This document shows, one piece after another, positions 24,111 to 33,405 of a stretch of DNA of 64,000 nt. This stretch comes from Artocarpus heterophyllus (lineage: Eukaryota; Streptophyta; Magnoliopsida; Rosales; Moraceae), in assembly GCA_025403435.1 (NCBI GenBank), contig CM046350.1, positions 5,615,512 to 5,679,511 of the forward strand, read 5' to 3'. The notes under the pieces are model-generated. The model was not told where the DNA came from, searched no databases, and saw nothing but the letters and a program-made list of their open reading frames with translations. The position numbers were made by a program, and so were the translations under genes. Within the stretch, counting starts at the first letter, position 1. The number at the start of each line of letters is the position of its first letter.

Positions 24111-24802
24111 GAAATTTAAACGATTTATAATTTTCCGTTTTGTATCCACTTTAGATTACGTGTAGTAGTTTTTTTTTACATCCCACGTAACATTTAAGGT
24201 TAGATACTTCTCGGGTAGATTCCTAGGCTGGGGGACAATTGACCTAGCAGAGGTGAATGGTGCGATTGTTTTCGGTTAATTCCAGTACCTCTGTCCTCAG
24301 TTGATCCGAAGACTTCAGTTCTCGGTCGTTCCGAGTAGTTATCCACTTCTGCTTAGTAATCCAAGCAAGTTTAGGCTTCTGGTCTCGGTCGGGCAGGATG
24401 TAAACGGCGTACAGCTGCCCTTACCCTGTTGCCCCCCATAGACTTGTAGAAGTTTCAAAGAAACTTTACAAGTATAGGACTGATCGGGCACATAAATGTG
24501 CCGAGCAACTTAAGGGTGTCTGCATGACAGACATGATACGTATATTGACTAGCCCCCCTGTCCAGTTTGACGAGGATGACGCCCTTGGCTGGGAGTCAAC
24601 ATCCTGTCTTCCGAGCTGGGGTTCCGGCGTCTTGGCCTGACTTCCCTTAAAAACATTGCTCAGGCGGAATGAGATTAGGGAAGTTGTGTTCCACGAATGT
24701 AATATTTACATTGACTTTTCCAGTCCCGCTCAGCAGGTCTAGTTACAAAAGAATTGTGGCCAGAGATCAAAAAGGAATCTGGCTCTGATTTCCTGTTCTT
24801 GT
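24111..24802. other. Non-coding spacer between convergent antisense gene and pol
   Basis: About 690 bp inside the Tat element with no open frame of note and GC content like the rest of the element. It holds the 3' ends of both convergent genes. Confidence 0.5.
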
Positions 24803-26122
24803 TCAGGAATAGAATCTTTTTAACAGCTCGGCATTCCAAGGATGCCCAAGCTGATTCCCTTCCAAATCGATTAGCCTGTAGGTGCCTGATCGCACGACAC
24901 CTTCGACTTTAAAAGGTCCTTCCCACTTCGGACCAAAGGACCCGAGACCGGGTTGCTGAACCGTGACTTTCTTCATTACTAAGTCACCAACCTTAAAGCT
25001 CCTCGGCTGAACCCGTTTGTTGTAATACCGGGCTACAACCTGATTCCGGGCTGCGTTACGGATGGATGCTCGGTTCCTTTTTTCTTCAAGTAGGTCGAGC
25101 TCGGTCATCATGAACCTTTCATTAAGTTCCTCTTCGTATTACTCAACCCTTAAGGTTGACAATCCAACCTCGGCTGGGATGACGGCCTCTGCCCCATAGA
25201 CCAGGGAGAACTGTGTCTCGCCAGTTGCAGCTCGCGCGGTTGTTCGGTATGCCCAGAGCACTTGGGGCAGCTCGTCGATCCACGCACCCTTGAGCCTTTC
25301 GAGCTTCTTCTTCAGATTGTCTTTAATTGTCTTGTTTACGGCCTCCACTTGGCCGTTACTCTGTGGATAGCTCGGAGAAGAGAAGACTTTCTTAATGCCG
25401 AGCTTCTCACACAAATGCCGTAAACCCGAGGAGTCAAATTGCTTAGCGTTGTCAGTCACGATAGTGTGCGAGATTCTGAACCGGCAGACGATATTTTTCC
25501 ATACGAAGTTGGTGCACTTAGCTTCAGTCATGCTGGTGCAAGGCTCGACTTCGATCCATTTTGTCAGATAGTCGATGGCGACGACACAATATCTGAATTA
25601 CGAACGAGCCGGAGGGAGTGGTCCGATCAAGTCGATGGCCCATTTTGCAAATGGCCATGCTGAAGTCACCGGGTTTAAAGGCTCGGCGTGCGAACCTAGC
25701 ATTCGAGCAAATTGCTGACATTTGAGGCATTTTCGTGCAAAGCTCACGCAGTCTTGCTGCATACTAGGCCAGTAGTAACCTTGCCGTAGGCATTTCTGGG
25801 CTAAGGAGCGTCCACCGGAGTGATTGCCACACAGGCCCTCATGAATCTCTTTCATTAAGTACTCTGCCTCCTAGGGATCCAAGCATCTCAGGCATGGCGT
25901 TGAGTAGCCGCGCCGGTACAGCTTTTCCCCGATCATTGAATACCGGGCTGAGCTGTTACGTATCCGCCGTGCTTCTTCCCGGTTATCGGGTAATTCGGAT
26001 AGGGTTAGGTACCGGATTATCGGGTCCATCCATGAGCATTTTCGTTCGGCTTCCAGGCTCATGACCTCTTTACTGACACTTGGTTCGGAGAGTCTTTCAA
26101 TAGGGACGGAGATCGGGTCCAC
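24803..26122 (-). pseudogene. Integrase region of Tat pol, broken by three stops
   Basis: Integrase inserts the cDNA into the host chromosome. One reading frame runs through 26122-24803 with stops at 25873-25871 (TAG), 25600-25598 (TAA) and 25141-25139 (TAA). The HHCC zinc-binding part is visible in EIHEGLCGNHSGG and CLKCQQF. The DDE catalytic residues are in WAIDLIGP, IVTDNAKQF and NGQVEAVNK. The C-terminal GPY/F-type module is KWEGPFKVEGVVRSGTYRL. There is no chromodomain, as in Tat elements. The frame and every motif are otherwise intact. Each stop can be read as one C-to-T change from Gln. Confidence 0.85.
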
Positions 26123-26176
26123 TCCGCCTATCCCGGAGGCTAGTCGAGCGAGGGCATCAGCTTTCGCGTTCTCGGA

Positions 26177-26566
26177 TCAGGGGATTTGCTCAAAAGTGTA
26201 GGACTTGAATTGTCCAAGCAACCGTTTCGCTTCTTTTAAATATGCCGTCATTGATTCTGCTCGGGCCTGGAATCGTCCCGTGACTTGCTGCACCACCAGC
26301 ATTGAGTCACTATAGATGGTCAGCCGATCAACTCCGAGGTCCCGGGCAATTCGTAGACCGGCCAGCAAAGCTTCATATTCTGCTTCGTTATTTGAGGTCT
26401 TGAAGTCGAAGCGAAGGGCATAAATGACCTTATATCCGTTAGGGCTTGTTAAAATCAAGCCTGCCCCCGACCCATCGACGCAGGTCGAGCCATCGACGTG
26501 TAAATTCCAATTCAGCTCCGAGAAGAGGCCTTGTTCACTGCGGCTAGGTGTATCTGGTTGCTCCAT
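26177..26566 (-). pseudogene. Second (archaeal-type) RNase H domain of Tat pol
   Basis: Acidic catalytic positions are visible in LHVDGSTCVDGSGAG (Asp), TSNNEAEYEALLAGL (Glu) and LTIYSDSMLVVQQVTG (Asp). The domain follows the Ty3-type RNase H, whose first catalytic Asp is missing, so the Tat lineage's duplicated RNase H arrangement is present. The frame ends in TGA at 26179-26177, after which the same frame continues into the integrase linker (SENAKADALARLAS). It is separated from the upstream pol frame by a one-step frameshift near 26583-26600, so it is not translated with RT in this copy. Confidence 0.8.
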
Positions 26567-26580
26567 GGGCGATTTCTCAA

Positions 26581-28929
26581 CTAGGGGAGCAAACTTTCGG
26601 CTTCTGTAAATTCGGCAAGGAAGTCCGCCAGGACTTGAGCCTTTATTGCCGTTCTCGGCACAAAATGTATATCATACTGGCCCAACTCAACCGACCACCT
26701 GGCCATCCGACCTGATATTTCCGGACTCTGTAGAACTTGTCGGAGAGGGAACTTGGTTGGGATCTTAACAGTATGGCCTTGGTAATACGGCCGAAGTTTC
26801 CTAACTGATGTTATTAGAGCGAATGCCAGCTTTTCCAATGATGGATAGCGCTCCTCGGCACCTTGGAACGTGTGGCTGGTGTAGTAGACGGGTCTCTGAA
26901 TTCCATCTTCATCTCGGATCAACACCGAGCTAACAGCCTTCTCCGAGACGGCTAAATACGCGGTTAAAATCTCACCGGGTGAAGGTTTGGACAGGAGCGG
27001 GGGTGTGGCTAGGTAGGTTTTTAAGCTTTGGAAAGCATCCTCACACTCCCTGCTCCACTCAAACCTCCCCTTAAGTGCCTTAAAGAAAGGGTGACACTTG
27101 TCGGTAGCCCGGGAGACAAATCTTGATAAGGCGGCCACCATGCCAGTAAGCCTTTGCACGTCTTTCACTGTCCGAGGAGAATGCATGTCTATGATTGCCT
27201 GGGCTTTCACCGGGTTCACTTCGATTCCTCGTCGGTTAACCAAAAATCTGAGGAATTTGCCTGAGCCGACGCCAAAAGCGCATTTTACCGGGTTGAGTTT
27301 CATCCCATACTCCCGAAGAATGTCAAAGCTAGCTCGGAGGTCGGCTATGTGGTCCTTCGCTTGGACAGATTTTACTAACATGTCGTCCACGTAGACCTCC
27401 ATAGTTTTCCCGATCAGCCGAGCGAACATTTTGTTGACGAGGCGTTGATAGGTAGCTCCGGCGTTCTTGAGACCAAACGGCATTACAACGTAGCAATACA
27501 AGCCCTGATCGGTGACAAATGAGGTTTTGATCTGATCCTCTTTGGCCATTCTTATCTGATTATATCCGGAGTAGGCGTCCATAAAGCTCAGTAGCTCGTG
27601 TCCGGCTGTGGCATCGACGAGCTGGTCTATCCGAGAAAGTGGGAAGCAGTCCTTCGGGCAGGTCTTGTTAAGATCGGTATAGTCGATACAGACCCGCCAC
27701 TTGTCGTTCACCTTTTTGACGAGGACGACGTTTGCTAACCATTCTGGATATTTGACCTCTCTAATAAATCCAGCCTTCAGGAGTTTCTGGACTTCATCGT
27801 TTATCGCGGCATATCTCTCCGGGTTGAAGGCTCTTCGTCTTTGTATCACCGGCCTGTGACTAGGTTGGACGTTAAGCCGATGGCTGATGATGCTCGGATC
27901 TACGCCGGGCATGTCTTCATGAGACCATGCAAAAACGTCGCGGTACTCGGAAAGAAGGGATTCCAGGTCGGCCCGGATCTCAGGTTGTAGCTGAGTCCCG
28001 AGTTGGACTGTGCGTTCTGGCCTTTCGGGGTCCAGGGAGAACGGCACTAGGTCTTCGACCGGGGTACCCCTTACCTCTTCCTCGGGAAACCTGGGGTCTA
28101 GGTCTGCGAGCATCTTCGGCGTCGGATCGGTTGGGAGGTCGGTCTCGTCGACTGCATACACGGCCAGGATTCCCTGTTGCTGGGCTGAGGCTGCCCGGAC
28201 TGCGTTTGCATAGCAAGCCCGAGAGTCCGCCTGGGACGAGCGGATTACTCCAACACCACCATCGGTCGGGAACTTCATTGCCAAGTGATATGTCGAAACC
28301 ACGGCCTTTAATCCGTTCAGCGTCGGCCGGCCGATGATGATGTTATACTGAGAGGGTTTATCTACGACTAAAAAGTCGACCACCCGAGTGACCCTGGCAG
28401 CACCTTCTCCAAAAGTTACCGGGAGACTAACCTTCCCGGTTGCTCGGACACACTCACCCGCGAAGCCAAAAAGTGGGGTCCGGACCGAGACTAAAGGCGC
28501 GTTGCTGATCTTCAGCCTGTCGAATGCCTGTTTAAAGAGGATGTCGGATGAACTGCCATTGTCAATTAAAACACGTCGTACAACGTTGTTGGCGATAGGC
28601 AGTTCGCAAACCAAGGCATCGTTGTGGGGATGCAGCAGCCGGTCTGCTTCCTCCTCAGTGAAGGTGATGGGGATGTCTTCTTGGCGGCATATCTTATTGA
28701 TGTGTTCGGAGACATTCATGAAATCACCCCGCTCGATGCGCTGGGCTTCTCGGACGTAGGCTCGCCGCCCACTCGATGTGTCCCCGGCTACAGGCCCACC
28801 GAGTATCGTGTGTACGATATTCGGGGATTCCGGGGCTTTCATACTATCGGTTATGGGCTGGCCCTGCACGTCTCGGCCCGACGAGTCGTTTCTTTCAGAG
28901 GTCGCCCTCAGGTTTATGGCTTTATCCAC
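26581..28929 (-). CDS. Tat pol: protease, reverse transcriptase and first RNase H
   Basis: A 782-codon open frame. An aspartic protease site is seen at about residues 118-126 (VLIDNGSSSDIL, with Asn in the usual Thr/Ser position). RT follows: CIDYTDLNKTCPKDCFPLSR, SFMDAYSGYNQI and the catalytic YVDDMLVKS near plus-strand 27400-27370. The Ty3-type RNase H reads TAYLAVSEKAVSSVLIRDEDG, with the first catalytic Asp gone, as is usual in this lineage. The frame is the direct continuation of gag, separated from it only by TGA at 28995-28993, so the Met at 28929 is the first internal one and not a proven start. The end at 26581 is a TAG that follows a frameshift. Confidence 0.88.
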   Translation of the reverse strand: MDKAINLRATSERNDSSGRDVQGQPITDSMKAPESPNIVHTILGGPVAGDTSSGRRAYVREAQRIERGDFMNVSEHINKICRQEDIPITFTEEEADRLLHPHNDALVCELPIANNVVRRVLIDNGSSSDILFKQAFDRLKISNAPLVSVRTPLFGFAGECVRATGKVSLPVTFGEGAARVTRVVDFLVVDKPSQYNIIIGRPTLNGLKAVVSTYHLAMKFPTDGGVGVIRSSQADSRACYANAVRAASAQQQGILAVYAVDETDLPTDPTPKMLADLDPRFPEEEVRGTPVEDLVPFSLDPERPERTVQLGTQLQPEIRADLESLLSEYRDVFAWSHEDMPGVDPSIISHRLNVQPSHRPVIQRRRAFNPERYAAINDEVQKLLKAGFIREVKYPEWLANVVLVKKVNDKWRVCIDYTDLNKTCPKDCFPLSRIDQLVDATAGHELLSFMDAYSGYNQIRMAKEDQIKTSFVTDQGLYCYVVMPFGLKNAGATYQRLVNKMFARLIGKTMEVYVDDMLVKSVQAKDHIADLRASFDILREYGMKLNPVKCAFGVGSGKFLRFLVNRRGIEVNPVKAQAIIDMHSPRTVKDVQRLTGMVAALSRFVSRATDKCHPFFKALKGRFEWSRECEDAFQSLKTYLATPPLLSKPSPGEILTAYLAVSEKAVSSVLIRDEDGIQRPVYYTSHTFQGAEERYPSLEKLAFALITSVRKLRPYYQGHTVKIPTKFPLRQVLQSPEISGRMARWSVELGQYDIHFVPRTAIKAQVLADFLAEFTEAESLLP

Positions 28930-28992
28930 AAACTCCTGCAGTAAACCTTCTCGAACCAGCCTTTCTATTTGGTCCTTAAGTTGGATGCATTC

Positions 28993-30465
28993 TCAGATCG
29001 TATGACCCACATCCTGATGGAATTTGCAAAACTTTGACTGGTCACGCTTCGCCCTAAAGCCTCGAAGCTTGGGCGGCGGTGTCAGCAGATTCTTGTCGCC
29101 GACCTGAGCGAGCACCTCATCAATGGTTGCCACCAGAGGTGTGTAGTTTTGGAACTTGCCGGTCGGCCCCTTCAGCTTGTCAGATTTCTCCTTCTTTTGC
29201 TTCTTGGCATGCTCGGCACTACCCTGCTCCGGGCCTTTTTTCTGCTTCCTTTCTTTTTTTGCCCCGCTCGGGCCAGCTTCCTCCCGGCGGCTTTTCATAT
29301 ACTCGGCAGCGTCTGCATGTCTTTGAGCGTAGCCGAGCATTTGTGAAAACGTGTTTGGCTGCTCAAAGGCCAGGGACCAGGTCAGCTTCTCGTCTCGGAG
29401 TCCCCTTACAAAAATATGCTTGAGGGTTTCATCTTCGACATGCTTGACCTCAAGAGCGGCCCGGGTGAATCGGTTGACGTAATCCCTGACATTACCGTCT
29501 CCCTGCTTGACAGCATACATGGAGGTTATTTCTTTCCTCCGCGTCCTGGTTATAGAGAATGCAGCGGAGAAGGCGTCGGTTAAGTGCCCAAAAGAAGAAA
29601 TAGACCCTGGTTCGAGCCGTCGGAACCACTGCCGAGCAGGGCCTGTAAAGGTGAGGGAGAAGGCTTTGCACATCGCAGCGTCACTGGCATTTTGCAACAG
29701 CATGTGCCCGCGAAAGAGCTCGGCATGCTCATCCGCGTCTGTGGCCCCATCGTAAGGCTTAATCTGTGGGACCTTGAACTTCGGCGGCATGGGTGCCCGC
29801 ATTATGTGATCCGGGAATGGCAGACCCTGCGCCCCGATCTCATCCAGACCAAACCTACAATTACGGATCTCATCGATCTGTCGCTGCAGTACCCGAAATT
29901 GACGACTATTCGTATCTTCGGGCAGTTCGACGCGATAAGGTACTCCGCCCTCAGCACGGCCTTCGACTTCACCTTGGCGATTTCTGTTAATCCCTCGGTA
30001 CCCTAGCCGATCAAATACCGAGGCCCTGGAACCTTGTGGTGAAGGGACGCGGGGTGGTTGACGTCCCATCTGGCGTTCGTGAACCAGTCTGTTATCGAGC
30101 AGGGGCGCTCTGGTGGATCCCGGGGGCTGCTCTGATCGGTCCTCCCAGTTGGTGGTGCTCTGTTCACGCCGACCCTCTGCCTGGTCAACCTGGGCAGGGG
30201 GTGGCGGTTCTGGCGCAGCTTGTTGTCGGGCTTGCGCGAGCTGCCGAGTTAAAATCTGAACTGCATCTGTGAGCTCCTGGATGGGGTCATGTGCAGCTCG
30301 GACCTGCATCGACTCAGCTCTTGCCGCGCTTCCTTGCCCGTCGGACCGAGATCTGGCGGTCCGAGGACGGCTGCTGGGCCGTTCTGTGGCTGGTTGCTTA
30401 TGCCTGACGTCGCCCGACTCCTGATGTCGGGCGGTACTATCTCTTACGTTACCTCGTGTCGTCAT
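28993..30465 (-). CDS. Tat gag, ending at an in-frame TGA in the zinc-knuckle-like motif
   Basis: Gag (490 residues) packages the element RNA. The N-terminus is basic and Pro/Gln-rich. The Retrotrans_gag core lies around PKFKVPQIKPYDGATDADEH, FTGPARQWFRRLEPGSI and YVNRFTRAALEV. A Lys-rich stretch follows (KKERKQKKG, KKQKKEKSDKLKG). The C-terminal motif CKFHQDVGHTI is cut by TGA. Beyond the stop the same frame continues ECIQLKDQIERLV, the expected second half of the motif, so gag and pol were one reading frame. The start at 30465 lies about 60 bp after the primer-binding site. Confidence 0.88.
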   Translation of the reverse strand: MTTRGNVRDSTARHQESGDVRHKQPATERPSSRPRTARSRSDGQGSAARAESMQVRAAHDPIQELTDAVQILTRQLAQARQQAAPEPPPPAQVDQAEGRREQSTTNWEDRSEQPPGSTRAPLLDNRLVHERQMGRQPPRVPSPQGSRASVFDRLGYRGINRNRQGEVEGRAEGGVPYRVELPEDTNSRQFRVLQRQIDEIRNCRFGLDEIGAQGLPFPDHIMRAPMPPKFKVPQIKPYDGATDADEHAELFRGHMLLQNASDAAMCKAFSLTFTGPARQWFRRLEPGSISSFGHLTDAFSAAFSITRTRRKEITSMYAVKQGDGNVRDYVNRFTRAALEVKHVEDETLKHIFVRGLRDEKLTWSLAFEQPNTFSQMLGYAQRHADAAEYMKSRREEAGPSGAKKERKQKKGPEQGSAEHAKKQKKEKSDKLKGPTGKFQNYTPLVATIDEVLAQVGDKNLLTPPPKLRGFRAKRDQSKFCKFHQDVGHTI

Positions 30466-30509
30466 TTCAGAAATCCGAGGTAGAATAACTTTGGATTGGG
30501 GCGCGTCGG

Positions 30510-30526
30510 CCCTCCTTCTAGCGCCA
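30510..30526 (-). other. Primer-binding site of the Tat element
   Basis: Immediately inside the 5' LTR the minus strand reads TGGCGCTAGAAGGAGGG. It starts with the TGG that pairs with a tRNA CCA end. I could not match it with confidence to one tRNA. Confidence 0.65.
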
Positions 30527-30529
30527 AAA

Positions 30530-31151
30530 TGTTGATGCTTGCCGCCGTCCGGCGTCGGATCAACACCCAGGTGTGACTGTACACCTTTTGACCTCCTCTA
30601 AGCTTGCCCCTGGTCGGAACTGAGTACCTGCAAGAGGGATGATTCGGAGAAATGGGGTTAGTCGATATACAAGGGCTCTCCGATGCTCAAGGCAAGAACT
30701 GTTCGACAGAGGTCGGCAGCTGATCAAATGTGAAGAGGTTTCTCTCTCTAAAACGTCATAAATGCATCCTATTTATAGGCCACCAGCTGGATCGGGTGCA
30801 AGATGGGTTTTGCCCATTACCCAGGTGTCACATCAAAGTGTATCAAGCAATAGGTGACAAGTGTCGCGTCCATAGTCCAATGGATTGGACTCTATCGGAC
30901 GGCAGCACGCCTGCCTGGTGTTGGCCAACAAGGATGGGTAGTGACGTGTTATGATGAATAGCGTGGCCCGGCCCGAGCTACAGTTCATCCCCTGAGGTGG
31001 CAGCCTTCTTGGGGGCGTGCCCTCAGATCAGTGGAAGGCTCCCCGGGAAGAAGCATAATTCGTCGGGTCGGGCGGTAGCCATTTATGCCAAACTTATTTG
31101 CCGACCACCAAAGTTAATGTCCTCGGTGGGAGTGCCGAGCTACCCTCAACA
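30530..31151 (-). repeat. 5' LTR of the Tat element (right end in window)
   Basis: 622 bp, TG...CA. It is identical to the partner LTR except for five transitions, the first at 30706 against 20665. The promoter TATA box on the minus strand is the complement of TATTTATA at 30770-30777. The flanking TCTCG at 31152-31156 is the target duplication. Confidence 0.95.
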
Positions 31152-31491
31152 TCTCGTGTATCACATCAATACCTATCGGGGAGCAGGTGATAATTGTCGA
31201 GATCCTCACAGAAGGATTGGTCTCTATCTAAGGGTTGAAATGAGGCCATATGTCGACCTTTTGTGGTGAATTGCTCCCTAGTTGCAAGCTCTGACAGTCC
31301 GACTCGAGCACATGTTCTTCTCGAGGAGGCGATATCTTGTGTTGCAACCAGCGGAGGCCCTATAGAACACCTAGGGAGAAAGAGCCGAGCACATGGAGTT
31401 GTGGATTGTCACCTCGATAATTTTGTCGAGCACGGTGGCCTGGTTGGCACAGAGGTAGTCCTCGGGGATGGCACCAAGCACACACCCAACA

Positions 31492-31829
31492 ATCATCATT
31501 ATACAATTCCTAATCATTAGATAATTTAACACAACTAACACTACAATTTAAGAGTCTTCTAGGATCAAATGAAATATATATAAAGCTAAAGGAAACTCCG
31601 ACATGTCACAAGCAGCGCTGTCGTCTACTTCTTGTTAGATAAATTAGACTGAACTCCACGTGAGAGGTAAAAATAATAAGGAATAAGCATCGACATGCCC
31701 AGTAGGAAAACCATTACTCACCTTTAGGTTTTATTATTTATTGTATTAACACATGCATGGTTAGTTTATTATCCAACAATATTATTTATTTTATAACACT
31801 CAGTATATTCATATCTGATAGATACCTTA
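31492..31829. other. Spacer between the split solo LTR and LTR copy B
   Basis: AT-rich, no gene recognised. It joins the right edge of the split solo LTR to the long LTR-like sequence at 31830. Confidence 0.45.
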
Positions 31830-33405
31830 TGTAACGTCCCACATTTTCGGGCCGTCACTTAACTTGCTTAAGTATCATTATCGTAATTTATTTCTTACTT
31901 ACTTAGTAAGAAATTACTAAATTTTTTTTCTTTTTTAAAAATATTCTTAAAAGCTATTGCGACTTCTATCGCAATTTAAGTTGAGATATTACTCAACACT
32001 TGACTATCATTTCAAATCATTTCTTAAAAATTAAATAAGAAACATTTACTGAATCACAGCTTAAAACTTAATTTTATAATTATATAAATTATTTCGTGAA
32101 TGCATCTTAAAACTTTGAAGACAAGTCTCAAAACTTTGAACTTTTAAAACTTTGAAAACACTATATCAAATAGTGGGAAAACATTTTTTTCAGTAGCGGA
32201 AACAAACTATAGTAGTATCCATACCCAAATCTTCGCATATGTCCTCCGCAGCACCGAGCTCTTCAAACAAGTCCCACTGGTCACCCATAGGACTACCTAC
32301 AGGAACTTTAATGAGCTTTCACTCAGTAAGTTCAAATGTAATCTCACAAATCATTTGAACATGCTTTAAAAGCTTTTCACATAAAAACCTTTCTCTTAAA
32401 ACATTTTTCATAAAACATTTCTTAAACGTTTTTCTTAAAACATTCTTCATAAACTTTTTTTTGAAAACATAAAAATGTTTTTCGTAAACATTTAACATGA
32501 AATATTTCTCAAAATATTTTTCATAAACATAGCACATAAACATTTCATATCAAGGAATATAGGTAAAATCAAATACATGATTCTATTTATGCTCATTTAT
32601 GATTATTCAATTATGAACATTTTATTATTATCTTTGACTTTCTTGAATTGTGGGCCTAAATGTATGTACCAACATCATTAATCATAAGATCATAAATATG
32701 ATGTTTCCCTTGTGGAAGACTTGAGACCATCGAATACCGAGGTCATAACTTTAACTTTAATTTGATGTATGTACCAACATCATTAATCATAAGATCATAA
32801 ATATGATGTTTCCTTTGTGGAAGACCTGAGACCATCGAATACCAATGTCATAACTTTAACTTTAATTTGAATACTTCACAACAAGGAGGCGGTGCGACAC
32901 TTACTTATCATCTTTACTTTACCTTCTTATTAACTTGGTGAGCATAACAAATGCTTAACATTATAGTGCTATAACTTAACATTTAAGCATTCAGCATAGC
33001 AAATGCAAACATGTTGCATAACATGACTTAAACTTTGAAACATATTGCAAAACATATGCATTCATACTTTAAATACATTGCAAATCATAACTTGAACTTT
33101 AAAAAAAAAATGTTATGCATATCAAATGCAAATGCACTTTAAACATAATAATTACAAATTTATTGTAAATCTTCTTTTAAACCTTAAAACCTTTTGCATA
33201 ACAGATGCAAACATACTTTAAAATCAACTTGCATAACAATTGCAAACGCATTTGCAAACATATATACATAAGCATTTGAAAATTATTTACTTCAAACTAT
33301 AAGTAAGGTTTGAACTTATCTGTCTATAGCTCTAACGTTTCTGTTTCCTTCCTTTTTTTTTCATTAGTCGGCTTCTGTGTCCTGATCAAATGACACCCCA
33401 ACTTA
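31830..33405 (-). mobile_element. LTR-like sequence, copy B (inverted relative to copy A)
   Basis: The left edge TGTAACGTCCCACATTTTCG is the 3' end of the repeat in its own (minus) orientation. The sequence then matches the complement of 19943 back to about 18440, including GGACACAGAAGCCGAC, CTCACCAAGTTAA and the AAAACATTT-rich array. A 105-bp tandem duplication (32659-32868) is present here and single in copy A. The match to copy A ends near 33405. The sequence beyond, to about 34880, still looks LTR-like but has a different 5' half, so the true right end was not found. Confidence 0.5.
32659..32868. repeat. Tandem duplication of 105 bp inside LTR copy B
   Basis: Two almost identical units each contain TGTATGTACCAACATCATTA, GTGGAAGAC, GAGACCATCGAATACC and CATAACTTTAACTTTAATTTGA (in pieces). 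Near-identity suggests a recent event. Confidence 0.8.

Larger units (their letters stand above)
20489..31151 (-). mobile_element. Full-length Ty3/gypsy retrotransposon, Tat type (about 10.7 kb)
   Basis: The element lies on the minus strand, with LTRs at 30530-31151 (5' in its own orientation) and 20489-21110 (3'), each 622 bp and TG...CA. The target duplication TCTCG is at 20484-20488 and 31152-31156. Order in its own direction: LTR, primer-binding site, gag, protease, RT, RNase H, a second RNase H, integrase, an antisense multi-exon gene, polypurine tract, LTR. A second RNase H after a decayed first one, and an extra antisense ORF, are known marks of the plant Tat lineage. The LTRs differ at five sites only, so the insertion is recent. 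The coding region nevertheless carries several in-frame stops and one frameshift, so this copy cannot encode a full Gag-Pol. Confidence 0.93.
20201..31491. mobile_element. Older solo LTR split by the Tat element
   Basis: The two pieces are 20201-20488 and 31157-31491. The left piece begins TGTTGTTAGTT and the right piece ends CACCCAACA. Taken together, with the target duplication counted once, they total 623 bp, one base from the 622-bp LTRs of the inserted element. The order of landmarks also agrees: CCTGCAA, GATTCGGAG, TTCGGCAGAG, a TTTATAGGC TATA-like box and GGGTTTGACCC against GGGTTTTGCCC. This makes it a diverged solo LTR of a related element. The outer flanks TAGAT and ATCAT do not match clearly. 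Confidence 0.65.

Noticed and set aside
27927..28337. Plus-strand 136-codon ORF opposite pol
   Set aside because: It lies within protease-RT coding sequence and has no independent signal; the GC-rich opposite strand gives it by chance.
32319..32543. Minus-strand Lys/Phe-rich 74-codon ORF
   Set aside because: It translates the AAAACATTT repeat of LTR copy B, and the same array in copy A (19250-19400) is not kept as a matching frame.
17232..33405. One giant inverted-repeat element bounded by LTR copies A and B
   Set aside because: Copy A has its own near-perfect 5-bp flanking duplication, and the intervening DNA holds an independently inserted solo LTR and Tat element. Separate insertions explain it better.
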